NCBI RefSeq assembly: GCF_032918005.1
Contig: NZ_CP136628.1
Span: forward strand, 1,473,501-1,537,500
Source: Bradyrhizobium sp. NDS-1
Lineage (GTDB): Bacteria; Pseudomonadota; Alphaproteobacteria; Rhizobiales; Xanthobacteraceae
Direction of reading: 5' to 3'
Length of the DNA stretch: 64,000 nt
The notes under the pieces were generated by a model. It made no database searches, was not told the DNA's origin, and saw only the letters and a program-made list of their open reading frames with translations. This document shows, one piece after another, positions 28,335 through 39,996 of the stretch. The stretch's first letter is position 1; each line of letters opens with the position of its first letter. The position numbers were made by a program, and so were the translations under genes.

Positions 28335-29653
28335 CCGGTCTTGATCGCACCCAGACGCCGAAGACACGCCCGATGCCGCACAAGCGCGGCGGCCTCGTCG
28401 CCTGCCTCGACATCGGCACCAGCAAGATCGCCTGCATGATCGCGCGGCTGAAGCCGTCGCCGCCGAGCGATGCGCTGCGCGGCCGCACCCACGCGGTGGA
28501 ATTGATCGGTTACAGCCAGATCCAGTCGCGGGGCATGAAGGCCGGCGCGGTGATCGATCTCGGTGAATGCGAGCAGGCGGTGCGCCAGGCCGTCGGGCTT
28601 GCCGAGAAGATGGCCAAGGTGCGGGTCGAATCCGTGCTGCTCTCGGTCTCCGGCGGCAGGCTGTCCGGCCAACTGGTCGAAGCCGCCGCCGACATCCGTG
28701 GTGGCGCCGTGACCCAGGCCGATGTCAGCCGCGTCACCTCCACCGGCATGCGTCACGCCACCGGCGAAGGCCGCACCGTGCTGCACGCGCTGCCGGTCGG
28801 CTACACGCTCGACGGCGTCAAGGGCATCCGCGACCCCCGCGGCATGGTCGCCCATCAGTTCGGCATCGACATGAACGTCGTGACTTGCGACGCCACGGTG
28901 GCGCGGAACCTCATGCTGGCGGTGGAGCGCTGCCACATCAATGTCGAAGCCATGGCCGCGAGCCCCTATGTGGCCGGCTTGTCGGTGCTGACCGACGATG
29001 AGGCCGATCTGGGCGCCGCCGTCGTCGAGATGGGCGCGGGCACCACCACGATTGCCGTTTATTCAGGCGGCCGTTTCGTGCACGCGGCCGGTTTTGCGGT
29101 CGGCGGGCAACACATCACGATGGATCTGGCGCGCGGACTCTCGGCGACCATTGCCGATGCCGAGCGAATCAAGACGTTATACGGGACCGTCATCACCGGC
29201 GGATCGGACTCGCGTGAGCTGATGTCTGTGCCGACAGCCGGTGACGAGCAGGATCTGCCGCAGATCGTCTCCCGCGCCACCATCGCCAACATCGTCAAGC
29301 ACCGTGCCGAGGAAGTCTTCGAAATGGTTCGGGACAAGCTGAAGGATTCGCCCTTCGCCGCAGAGCCCAACGGCCGCGTCGTGCTTTCGGGCGGCGCCTC
29401 GCAGCTCACCGGCCTCGTCGAACTCGGTACCCAGATTCTCGGCCGGCCCGTGCGGGTCGGACGTCCGCTCGGCTTTGGCCGGCTGCCGAACGAGGCGAAG
29501 AACGCCGCGTTCGCGGTGCCGGCCGGACTCCTCGTCTACCCGCAATATGTTCACCTCGAACATGTCGAACCGCGGCATACGCGGCAGCAGGTCAGGACAG
29601 GGACGGGCGGTTATTTCGGAAAGGTCGGACGATGGCTACGCGAGGGCTTCTGA
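28331..29653 (+). CDS. ftsA: Cell division protein FtsA (actin-like)
   Basis: A 440-residue actin-fold ATPase that tethers FtsZ filaments to the membrane. It shows CLDIGTSKIACMIARL (phosphate 1), the 1C domain with VLLSVSGGRLSGQ, VVEMGAGTTTIAVY (phosphate 2) and VVLSGGASQLTGL (adenosine). The C-terminus ends in YFGKVGRWLREGF, the amphipathic membrane-targeting helix. Coupled to ftsQ by ATGA; a 90-base gap precedes ftsZ. Confidence 0.95.
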   Translation: MTGLDRTQTPKTRPMPHKRGGLVACLDIGTSKIACMIARLKPSPPSDALRGRTHAVELIGYSQIQSRGMKAGAVIDLGECEQAVRQAVGLAEKMAKVRVESVLLSVSGGRLSGQLVEAAADIRGGAVTQADVSRVTSTGMRHATGEGRTVLHALPVGYTLDGVKGIRDPRGMVAHQFGIDMNVVTCDATVARNLMLAVERCHINVEAMAASPYVAGLSVLTDDEADLGAAVVEMGAGTTTIAVYSGGRFVHAAGFAVGGQHITMDLARGLSATIADAERIKTLYGTVITGGSDSRELMSVPTAGDEQDLPQIVSRATIANIVKHRAEEVFEMVRDKLKDSPFAAEPNGRVVLSGGASQLTGLVELGTQILGRPVRVGRPLGFGRLPNEAKNAAFAVPAGLLVYPQYVHLEHVEPRHTRQQVRTGTGGYFGKVGRWLREGF

Positions 29654-29743
29654 TGACTCCTTTCCGCAATTATCGATTTTCACCAACTCCCGCGGCCATT
29701 GGCCGGGGCGAACCCACGCGCGCGTGATCGAGAGGCAGCAACC

Positions 29744-31537
29744 ATGACCATCAGCATCAACGTTCCTGATATTCACGAACTGAAGCCCCGGATCACCGTG
29801 TTCGGCGTCGGCGGCGCCGGTGGCAACGCCGTCAACAACATGATCACGGCGGGCCTTCAGGGCGTCGACTTCGTGGTCGCCAATACCGATGCGCAGGCGC
29901 TGACGATGTCGAAGGCGCAGCGCATCGTGCAGATGGGCACGGTGGTCACGCAGGGCCTCGGCGCAGGTTCGCAGCCGAACGTCGGCGCCACCGCGGCGGA
30001 AGAGGTGATCGACGAGCTGCGCGACCATCTCTCCGGCGCCAACATGGTGTTCGTCACCGCCGGCATGGGCGGCGGCACCGGCACGGGTGCTGCTCCCGTG
30101 ATCGCCAGGATCGCGCGCGACATGGGCATCCTCACCGTCGGCGTCGTGACCAAGCCGTTCCACTTCGAAGGCGCCCGCCGCATGCGCACGGCGGAAGCCG
30201 GTATCGCCGAGCTGCATAAAGTGGTCGATACCCTGCTGATCATCCCGAACCAGAACCTGTTCCGGGTCGCCAACGAGAAGACCACCTTCGCCGACGCCTT
30301 CGCGATGGCCGACCAGGTGCTCTACTCCGGCGTTGCCTGCATCACGGACCTGATGGTCAAGGAAGGCCTGATCAATCTCGACTTCGCCGACGTGAGAGCG
30401 GTGATGAAGGAGATGGGCAAGGCGATGATGGGCACCGGCGAGGCCTCCGGCGACAAGCGCGCGCTGACCGCCGCTGAAGCCGCGATCGCCAACCCGCTGA
30501 TCGACGATAGCTCGATGAAGGGCGCTAAGGGCCTCCTCATCTCCATCACTGGCGGCAAGGACCTCACTCTGTTCGAGGTCGACGAAGCCGCGACCCGCAT
30601 CCGCGAGGAAGTCGACCAGGACGCCAACATCATCGTCGGCGCGACCTTCGACGAAGCGCTCGACGGCCTGATCCGCGTCTCCGTCGTTGCCACCGGCATC
30701 GAGCAGGCCGCGATCGCCCGCAACAGCCAGGCGACCTCCGCTCCCGTCGCGAACGCGGCCCCGCAGGCGCCCGCAGCGCCGGCCGTGGCTGCCGAGAGCC
30801 GTCTTGCCGACCTGACCGCGCGGCTCCGCGCCGACAATCAGCGCATGGCCGAGCGCGCCCAGAAGCTGGAAGCGCAGCTCCCGGCCGCAGCACAGGCTCC
30901 GGCCGCTGCCGCGCCGATGGCGCCCCGTCCGAACGTCGAGCGCGCCGCACTCGCCGCGATCGCCGCCGCCGTTGCGGAGGTTCCGCAGGCGCCGGCGCCG
31001 ATGCAGACCTACGGCGACGTCACTGTGCGCCCGATCGCCCAGAAGCCGACCCTGTTTCCGGAGCCCGAGCAGGCCCCGGTCGCGATGCAGGAGCCGATGA
31101 CGCCCGAGACCTTCATCCCGCCGCAGGCCGAGCGCCCGGTCCGCGCCCCGCGGATGCCCCGCATCGACGAGCTGCCGATGCCGGCCCAGGCTGAGCTTCG
31201 CCAGGCTCGCGGTGAGGTCGAGGAAGAGGCGCCGCAGAAGAGCCGCCTGTCGCTGCTCCAGCGCCTGGCCAATGTCGGCCTCGGTCGTCGCGACGAGGAA
31301 AGCGAGCCGCCGGTCGCGGCCCGCACCGCGGGTCCCGCAATGCCGCCGCTGCCCGAGCGCCGCCAGCAGAAGAGCGTGGCGCAGCAGATCGCGTCGAGCG
31401 AGCCGGTATCCGAGTATGCCCGTCGGCCCGCGCCGCAGGGCTTGGACATGCATGGCCGTCCCGCGCCTGTTGCGCCGGCGCCACAGGGCGACGACCATCT
31501 TGATATCCCGGCCTTCCTGCGACGTCAGGCGACCTGA
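29744..31537 (+). CDS. ftsZ: Cell division protein FtsZ with long C-terminal linker
   Basis: The tubulin-like GTPase forming the division ring, 597 residues against about 380 in E. coli. The GTPase core (~15-325) has [13 protein letters not shown], the tubulin signature GGGTGTGA at 109-116 and T7 loop NLDFADV at 211-217. A long Ala/Pro/Gln-rich linker (~330-580) ends in the conserved tail [14 protein letters not shown], the FtsA/FzlC-type docking peptide. Long linkers are usual in alphaproteobacteria. The ATG at 29744 is chosen (MTISINVPD); 15 upstream in-frame residues do not match the family. A strong terminator follows. Confidence 0.96.
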   Translation: MTISINVPDIHELKPRITVFGVGGAGGNAVNNMITAGLQGVDFVVANTDAQALTMSKAQRIVQMGTVVTQGLGAGSQPNVGATAAEEVIDELRDHLSGANMVFVTAGMGGGTGTGAAPVIARIARDMGILTVGVVTKPFHFEGARRMRTAEAGIAELHKVVDTLLIIPNQNLFRVANEKTTFADAFAMADQVLYSGVACITDLMVKEGLINLDFADVRAVMKEMGKAMMGTGEASGDKRALTAAEAAIANPLIDDSSMKGAKGLLISITGGKDLTLFEVDEAATRIREEVDQDANIIVGATFDEALDGLIRVSVVATGIEQAAIARNSQATSAPVANAAPQAPAAPAVAAESRLADLTARLRADNQRMAERAQKLEAQLPAAAQAPAAAAPMAPRPNVERAALAAIAAAVAEVPQAPAPMQTYGDVTVRPIAQKPTLFPEPEQAPVAMQEPMTPETFIPPQAERPVRAPRMPRIDELPMPAQAELRQARGEVEEEAPQKSRLSLLQRLANVGLGRRDEESEPPVAARTAGPAMPPLPERRQQKSVAQQIASSEPVSEYARRPAPQGLDMHGRPAPVAPAPQGDDHLDIPAFLRRQAT

Positions 31538-31563
31538 GGATTGTTACAATAAGGCGGACCAAA

Positions 31564-31604
31564 AAAGGTCCCGGCAACAAGCTTGCCGGGACCTTTCCTT
31601 TTGT
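31564..31604 (+). terminator. Rho-independent terminator after ftsZ
   Basis: Perfect 14-bp stem, AAAGGTCCCGGCAA (31564-31577) with TTGCCGGGACCTTT (31583-31596), five-base loop, then CCTTTTGT. It marks the end of the dcw transcript 26 bases after the ftsZ stop. Confidence 0.9.
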
Positions 31605-31898
31605 CCCGTGCATGCCCGGATTGCGCAGACAAACAACTGATTTTAAATCATTAATTACGTGTTCGGGTGTTCAGTAAAACTGCCGACGGCGGCCCCAAAC
31701 CTCGGCGTAATTTGGTTAAGCCTTGGCGCGAATACGGCGGGTTTGGGGTAACAATCGGTAAAAAAGCGTGAGTTGGCGCTGTTTGAGGCAGTGACTATGG
31801 TTTGCCGTGACTTGGGGATACGGATTCGCAGCGTCGGCACTGACCGGCCAAGTGGGTCTAGTATAAGTCGCAGTGGGTCGTAGTGGGGCGGGTTCCTG
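31605..31898 (+). other. Region upstream of lpxC
   Basis: About 290 bases, richer in A/T than the surroundings, between the ftsZ terminator and lpxC. TTTTAAATCATTAATTA (31640-31656) and TGGTTAAGCC (31712) are candidate promoter or regulator sites. No open frame here looks coding. lpxC must be read from a promoter inside it. Confidence 0.45.
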
Positions 31899-32861
31899 AT
31901 GAAATTTAGCCGGCAAACAACGCTTCGTGCGCAAGCCTCTGTGGCAGGCGTGGGCGTTCATTCCGGTCTTCCCGTCACCCTCACGCTGGGGCCTGCGCCT
32001 GTCGACGCAGGCCTTGTTTTTGTCCGGACGGGCCTCGAGGGAAGTGACCGCGAAGTTCAGGCGACCGCTGACCAGGTGATCGCGACCGATTTCGCCACCG
32101 TCCTCGGCGATCGCAACGGCCCGCTGGTCTCTACTGCCGAGCACGTGCTTGCTGCACTGCGGGGCATGGGTGTCGACAATGCCACCATCGAGATCGACGG
32201 CCCGGAAGTGCCGATCATGGACGGCAGCGCCGCGGCCTTCATTGCGGCGATCGACCAGGCCGGTATCGTGACCCAGCCGGCACAGCGCCGCTTCATTCAG
32301 GTTTTGAAGCCGATTTCGGTCAAGATCGGCGACTCCTTCGGCGAGATCAGGCCCTACGCCAACGGCTTCTCCGTCGAGGTCGAGATTGACTTCACCAATC
32401 CCGTCATCGGCCAGCAGGCTTACGCTTTCGAGCTCAACCCGGAACGTTTCCGCCGCGAAGTCGGCCGGGCCCGGACCTTCGGTCTGATGTCCGACGTCGC
32501 GCGGCTCTGGAGCGCGGGTTATGCCCTCGGCGCCTCCTTCGACAACACCGTCGTGTTCGACGAGGAGCGGCTGCTCAACACCGAGGGCCTGCGCTACGCC
32601 GATGAATGCGCCCGCCACAAGGTGCTGGACGTGATCGGCGATCTCTCGCTGGCCGGCCTGCCGCTGCTGGGCGCCTACCGCTCGGTGCGTGGCGGCCACA
32701 AGCTCAACCACGCCGTCCTGACCGCGTTGCTCGCCGACCGTACCGCCTGGCGGGTGGTCGAGGGCGAGGCGGCTCGCCGCACCACGCGTCCCCAGGGCGA
32801 AGTCGGTCGCGGCATCGTCGGCGGACGGATCGCCGCGGCCTACGGGCCGGACGTGTCCTGA
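31899..32861 (+). CDS. lpxC: UDP-3-O-acyl-N-acetylglucosamine deacetylase LpxC
   Basis: A 320-residue zinc enzyme for the committed step of lipid A synthesis. STAEHVLAALRGMGVDNA carries the first zinc histidine, HKVLDVIGDLSLAG the second histidine and aspartate ligands, and GGHKLNHAVL the catalytic histidine region. The protein starts MKFSRQTTLRAQASV, typical of the family. Presence directly after ftsZ is the ancestral order. The C-terminus is slightly extended with an RTTRPQGEVGRG tail. Confidence 0.95.
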   Translation: MKFSRQTTLRAQASVAGVGVHSGLPVTLTLGPAPVDAGLVFVRTGLEGSDREVQATADQVIATDFATVLGDRNGPLVSTAEHVLAALRGMGVDNATIEIDGPEVPIMDGSAAAFIAAIDQAGIVTQPAQRRFIQVLKPISVKIGDSFGEIRPYANGFSVEVEIDFTNPVIGQQAYAFELNPERFRREVGRARTFGLMSDVARLWSAGYALGASFDNTVVFDEERLLNTEGLRYADECARHKVLDVIGDLSLAGLPLLGAYRSVRGGHKLNHAVLTALLADRTAWRVVEGEAARRTTRPQGEVGRGIVGGRIAAAYGPDVS

Positions 32862-33105
32862 CGGCCTTGCCATCGCAGGATCCTGCCGCGGCTTACCCCG
32901 GGAAACTCCTGGTAACCATGATCGACTAGCATTGCGGCAACTTCGCCTTAATCCGGGCGGAATGCCTGCCTATCCGGTTGGTTAAAGATCGCTTTTCGGA
33001 TACATCAGCGTGGTCGCATGGCAGGCACCACGATTATGTTTAGCGCCCGTGACGGGGTTCATGGGCTGGCGGGCACCGCATCACAGGGCGTCAGGGCTTA
33101 AAGTC

Positions 33106-33996
33106 ATGTCGGCACAGCGTATGACGCGCGGATATTTCTCGGTCTCGTCGCGAGCCCGTGGGCCGCTTCAAGCCGTTACCTTCATCATGCTCGCGCTGCC
33201 GCTGGCCGGCTGCGGCACCGGTTCTCTCTGGGACAAGTTCACCGCCAAGGACGACACCTTCGTCGAGGAGCCCGCCGACAAGATCTACAATGAGGGCCTG
33301 TACCTCATGAACGAGAAAAAGGACATGAAGGCGGCGAACAAGAAGTTCGAAGAGGTCGACCGCCAGCATCCTTATTCCGAATGGGCCCGTAAATCGCTGC
33401 TGATGTCGGCCTATGCGTCCTACCAGAGCGGCGATTATGACGGCTGCATCGGCGCCGCCACCCGCTACGTCACGCTGCATCCCGGCAGCCCGGATGCGGC
33501 CTATGCGCAATATCTGGTCGCGGCCTCCCATTACGACCAGATCCCGGACATCAGCCGCGACCAGACCCGCACCGAGAAGGCGATCGCCGCGCTGGAAGAG
33601 GTGGTACGCAAATATCCGAGCTCGGAGTATGCGACCTCGGCCAAGGCCAAGATCGAGGGCGCGCGCGACCAGCTCGCCGGCAAGGAAATGAACGTCGGCC
33701 GCTACTACGCGCAGAAGCGCGACTACACGGCGGCGATCAACCGCTACAAGACCGTCGTCACGCAGTACCAGACCACCCGCCATGTCGAGGAGGCGCTGTT
33801 CCGGCTCACCGAAGCCTATATGGCGATCGGCATCGTCGGCGAGGCGCAGACCGCGGCGGCTGTGCTTGGGCACAATTTTCCTGACAGTCGCTGGTACAAG
33901 GACGCCTATAATCTTGTAAAATCCGGCGGTCTCGAACCGAGCGAGAATCAGGGGTCCTGGATCAGCCGGACCTTCAAGAAGATGGGTCTCGGCTAG
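33106..33996 (+). CDS. bamD: Outer membrane assembly lipoprotein BamD (ComL/YfiO)
   Basis: A 296-residue lipoprotein of the BAM complex that inserts beta-barrel proteins. The signal peptide ends with LPLAGC, a type II signal peptidase lipobox, so the mature N-terminus is the lipidated cysteine at about 38. TPR-like repeats follow: YNEGLYLMNEKKDMKAANK, HPYSEWARKSLLMSAYASYQ, and YPSSEYATSAKAKI. The ATG at 33106 is chosen because it gives a normal signal peptide; the frame is open from 33010. It ends 13 bases before recN. Confidence 0.93.
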   Translation: MSAQRMTRGYFSVSSRARGPLQAVTFIMLALPLAGCGTGSLWDKFTAKDDTFVEEPADKIYNEGLYLMNEKKDMKAANKKFEEVDRQHPYSEWARKSLLMSAYASYQSGDYDGCIGAATRYVTLHPGSPDAAYAQYLVAASHYDQIPDISRDQTRTEKAIAALEEVVRKYPSSEYATSAKAKIEGARDQLAGKEMNVGRYYAQKRDYTAAINRYKTVVTQYQTTRHVEEALFRLTEAYMAIGIVGEAQTAAAVLGHNFPDSRWYKDAYNLVKSGGLEPSENQGSWISRTFKKMGLG

Positions 33997-34009
33997 GAAA
34001 TCTGGTTCC

Positions 34010-35680
34010 ATGCTGGCGCGTCTGTCGATCCGTGACATCGTCCTGATCGAACGGCTCGATATCGAATTCGCCACTGGGCTCGCGGTTTTGACCGGCGAGA
34101 CCGGTGCGGGCAAATCCATCCTGCTCGATGCCTTTGCGCTGGCGCTCGGCGGCCGCGGCGATGCCGGCCTCGTGCGCCACGGCGCTGAGCAGGGGCAGGT
34201 CACTGCCGTATTCGATGTCCCCAAAAATCATCCCGCGACCAAGATTCTCGCCGAGAACGGTCTGGACGACACCGGTGAGATGATTCTCCGCCGGGTGCAG
34301 CTCGCCGACGGCCGCACCCGCGCCTTCATCAACGACCAGTCGATCAGCGTGCAGACGCTGAAGGCGGTCGGCGCCGCCCTGGTCGAGATCCACGGCCAGC
34401 ACGACGAGCGCGCGCTGGTCGATGCCGCCACCCACCGCCGCCTGCTTGATGCCTTCGCCGGCCTGGAGAAGGACGTCGCCGCGGTCGAAACATTGTGGGA
34501 CGCGCGCCGCACCGCCAACACCGCGCTGGAGGAGCATCGCGCCGGCATGGAGCGAGCCGCGCGCGAGGCCGATTATCTCCGCCATGCCTCCGGCGAGCTG
34601 AAGCAGCTCGCGCCCAAGGACGGCGAGGAGACATCGCTGGCCCAGCGCCGAACCACCATGATGCAGGGCGAGAAGATCGCCTCCGATCTGCGCGAGGCGC
34701 AGGAGGCGGTCGGCGGCCATCATTCACCGGTCTCGACGCTGTCGGCCGCGGTACGCCGGCTGGAGCGCCGTGGCGTCAATTCACCGGCGCTGGTCGAGCC
34801 CGCCGTGAAGGCGATCGACGCCGCGATCAACGCGCTGGAAGAGGCGGATCAGCATCTTCAGGCCGCGCTTGCCGCGACCGACTTCGATCCTTCAGAGCTG
34901 GAACGCATCGAGGAGCGCCTGTTCGCACTGCGGGCCGCCTCGCGCAAATATTCGACCCCGGTTGACGGGCTCGCCGCGCTGGCCGCCAGATATGCCGCCG
35001 ACGTCGTCCTGATCGACGCCGGCGCCTCGCAGCTGAAGAAGCTGGAGCAGGCCGCGATCGAGGCAGATAGCCGCTATGCCGCCGCCGCCAAGAAGCTGTC
35101 GCTGGCGCGGCAGAAATCGGCGGAGAAACTCAACAAGGCGGTGAATGCCGAGCTCGCGCCGCTCAAGCTCGAACGCGCCAAGTTCATGACCCAGGTCGCG
35201 ACCGATGAGGCAGCTCCGGGGCCGCAAGGCTTCGACCGCGTCGAGTTCTGGGTGCAGACCAATCCGGGCACCAAGCCGGGACCAATGATGAAGGTCGCCT
35301 CCGGCGGCGAGCTGTCGCGCTTCCTGTTGGCGTTGAAGGTCGTGCTGTCCGACCGCGGCTCGGCGCCGACGCTGGTGTTCGACGAGATCGACACCGGCGT
35401 GGGTGGTGCGGTCGCCGACGCCATCGGCGGGCGCCTGGCGCGGCTTGCCGGCAAGGTGCAGGTGATGGCCGTGACCCACGCCCCGCAGGTCGCCGCCCGG
35501 GCCGACCAGCATCTGCTCATCTCCAAGGACGCCCTCGACAAGGGCAAGCGCGTCGCCACCCGCGTCAACGCGCTAGCCGCCGACCACCGCCGCGAGGAAA
35601 TCGCCCGCATGCTGGCCGGCGCCGAGATCACGGCCGAGGCAAGGGCAGCCGCGGAACGGCTGCTCAAGGCGGCGAGTTAG
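34010..35680 (+). CDS. recN: DNA repair ATPase RecN
   Basis: A 556-residue SMC-like protein acting in double-strand break repair. N-terminal LTGETGAGKSILLDA (Walker A, ~28-42) and C-terminal VASGGELSRFLLALK (signature) with PTLVFDEIDTGVGG (Walker B) flank a central coiled coil (~160-370). VHGQHDERALVD-type IHGQHDERALVDAATHR is a RecN hallmark. It probably shares a transcript with bamD. No LexA-like operator was seen upstream. A class A repeat begins 16 bases after its stop. Confidence 0.94.
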   Translation: MLARLSIRDIVLIERLDIEFATGLAVLTGETGAGKSILLDAFALALGGRGDAGLVRHGAEQGQVTAVFDVPKNHPATKILAENGLDDTGEMILRRVQLADGRTRAFINDQSISVQTLKAVGAALVEIHGQHDERALVDAATHRRLLDAFAGLEKDVAAVETLWDARRTANTALEEHRAGMERAAREADYLRHASGELKQLAPKDGEETSLAQRRTTMMQGEKIASDLREAQEAVGGHHSPVSTLSAAVRRLERRGVNSPALVEPAVKAIDAAINALEEADQHLQAALAATDFDPSELERIEERLFALRAASRKYSTPVDGLAALAARYAADVVLIDAGASQLKKLEQAAIEADSRYAAAAKKLSLARQKSAEKLNKAVNAELAPLKLERAKFMTQVATDEAAPGPQGFDRVEFWVQTNPGTKPGPMMKVASGGELSRFLLALKVVLSDRGSAPTLVFDEIDTGVGGAVADAIGGRLARLAGKVQVMAVTHAPQVAARADQHLLISKDALDKGKRVATRVNALAADHRREEIARMLAGAEITAEARAAAERLLKAAS

Positions 35681-35695
35681 CTTTAGGGTTGCGCC

Positions 35696-35774
35696 GTCAT
35701 TCCGGGGCGATGCAAAGCATCGAACCCGGAATCTAGAGATTCCGGGTCTGGTCCTTCGAACCATCCCGGAATGG
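35696..35774. repeat. Palindromic intergenic repeat, class A (left copy beside the GIY-YIG gene)
   Basis: Begins gtcattccggggc, with gattccgggtctggtccttcgaaccatcccggaat at the right end. It has the same orientation as, and is nearly identical in its right half to, the copy at 36085, so the two form direct repeats around the GIY-YIG gene. Confidence 0.88.
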
Positions 35775-35779
35775 CTCTC

Positions 35780-38336
<2,557 letters not shown>

Positions 38337-38366
38337 GGGGTCGCGCATTGCGTCAAACACTCCGCC

Positions 38367-38481
38367 GTCATCGTCCGGCTTGACCGGACGATCCAGTACT
38401 CCAGAGACCCGTGTTCGAGATTTCGCAGTTGTTACGCGCGCCGCGGCGTGCTGGATGCCCCCGGTCAAGCCGGGGCATGAC
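38367..38481. repeat. Palindromic intergenic repeat, class B
   Basis: gtcatcgtccggcttgaccggacgatccagtact ... tgctggatgcccccggtcaagccggggcatgac. Sits between the convergent ends of ligA and the Bcr/CflA gene. Related to the copy at 20822. Confidence 0.85.
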
Positions 38482-38512
38482 AGCGAGATTTGGGCACGCG
38501 CATAGCCACCCC

Positions 38513-39787
38513 TCACATCATCCCGCTCTCTTCCTCTTCCGCCTGCTTGATCAGCGTCTCGCTCACCGTCACCTCGCGTCGGGGAACGACGAAGAACATC
38601 ATGCAGGCACAGAGCAGCGAGATCGCCAGCACCGCGGCGGTGAGCGGCAGCGTCGTTGCGGAGTGTCCGCCGAGATAGGCGCCGAATTGCGACATCAGCG
38701 CGCCGATCCCCTGTTGCAGAAAGCCCATGGCGCCCGATGCGGTGCCGGCGGCTTCGGGGCGGATGCTGATCGCGCCGGCCGCGGAATTCGCCATCACGAA
38801 GGCATTGCCGACCATCACGATCATCTGCGTGCCGAAGAGCCAGGCGGGCGCTTCGTTCCAGCCGGTAAAACTCCACAGCAGGTTCAACAGACTGCCGGCG
38901 AGCTGGAGCGCGAGCCCGAACCAGATCAGCTTTGCCAGCGAGTGCCGCGGCGCAAAGCGCACGCAGAGCAGATTGCCGACCAGAAACGCAAAGCCCGAGG
39001 TCGCAAACCAGGCGCCGTATTCGGCGCTGGTCCGGCCCATCTGCGTCACGACGATGTAGGGGCCGCCGCCGGCGAACGTGAAGATGATCTGCGAGGCCAG
39101 CACCTGGCACATCACATAGCCGACGAAGGCGCGGTTGCGAATCAGGATGCCGATGTCGCCACGGAAGCCGCTGCCGGCGGCGCGGCTGCGCCGCGTTTCG
39201 GGCAGCGCCAGCGCAATGCCGACGGCGACAATGATCGCGGCGGCGGTGATGGCGTAGAAGATCGCGCGCCAGCCGAACGCTGTCTCGATCAGGCCGCCGG
39301 TGAGCGGCGAGACCATCTGGCCGATCATGAGCGCTGCGACCACGAGGCTGATCATGGAGGCGACGCGGTCGCGCTCGTAGATGTCGCGGATGATGGCGCG
39401 GCTCACCACCATGCCGGAGGCGCCGCCGAGCGCCTGGAAGAAACGCGCTGCGATCAGTTGCGGCAGGGTTTCGGCGAAGATGCAGGCGATGCTCGCCGCG
39501 ACCATCAGCGCAAGGCCGCCGAGCAGCACAGGGCGCCGGCCGAACTTGTCCGACAACGGTCCCATGACGAGTTGCGACAGCGCGATGCCGACCATGTAGA
39601 GCGACACCGTCATCTGCGCGATCGAGATGTCGCTGCCGAAGTTCGTCGCCAGCACGGGCAGAGCCGGAACCAGGATGTAGAGCGAAATCGGCGCGATCCC
39701 GGTCATGACGACGAGCAGCAGCAACACCACGCGCGAGGTCGCAAGGTTGGTTGCCGCTTTCGGCGGCTTGCTGATGATGCCGTGCAT
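38513..39787 (-). CDS. Bcr/CflA family MFS drug exporter
   Basis: A 424-residue, 12-helix transporter. ISLYILVPALPVLATNF in helix 1, LSDKFGRRPVLLGG (MFS motif A) and ARFFQALGGASGMVVSRAIIRD (Bcr/CflA hallmark) identify the subfamily, which exports bicyclomycin, sulfonamides or chloramphenicol in studied cases. The start at 39787 (ATG, preceded by CGGACAA) is preferred over a TTG at 39811. The substrate is unknown. It is convergent with ligA across a class B repeat. Confidence 0.88.
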   Translation of the reverse strand: MHGIISKPPKAATNLATSRVVLLLLVVMTGIAPISLYILVPALPVLATNFGSDISIAQMTVSLYMVGIALSQLVMGPLSDKFGRRPVLLGGLALMVAASIACIFAETLPQLIAARFFQALGGASGMVVSRAIIRDIYERDRVASMISLVVAALMIGQMVSPLTGGLIETAFGWRAIFYAITAAAIIVAVGIALALPETRRSRAAGSGFRGDIGILIRNRAFVGYVMCQVLASQIIFTFAGGGPYIVVTQMGRTSAEYGAWFATSGFAFLVGNLLCVRFAPRHSLAKLIWFGLALQLAGSLLNLLWSFTGWNEAPAWLFGTQMIVMVGNAFVMANSAAGAISIRPEAAGTASGAMGFLQQGIGALMSQFGAYLGGHSATTLPLTAAVLAISLLCACMMFFVVPRREVTVSETLIKQAEEEESGMM

Positions 39788-39903
39788 ATTTGTCCGTATC
39801 GTTGAATTCAAATCCGACTGTAGCCTGCTCGCGCAAGACCGATATCGGCGTTTCGGAATGCGGCTATACGGATTTCGGGACGGTTATGCTGACGGCGCGA
39901 CAA

Positions 39904-39934
39904 TGCTGGATGCCCCGCTTTCGCGGAGGATGAC
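39904..39934. repeat. Half copy of class B palindromic repeat
   Basis: tgctggatgcccc...gaggatgac matches the right end of the class B elements only; the left half is missing. It is in the 209-base gap between the MFS and aminopeptidase genes. Confidence 0.6.
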
Positions 39935-39996
39935 AGTCGTGTCGGAGAAGCCTTGCGCAAATCGCGTAGTGCTATGCGCGCTCCGAGGCAGGGACC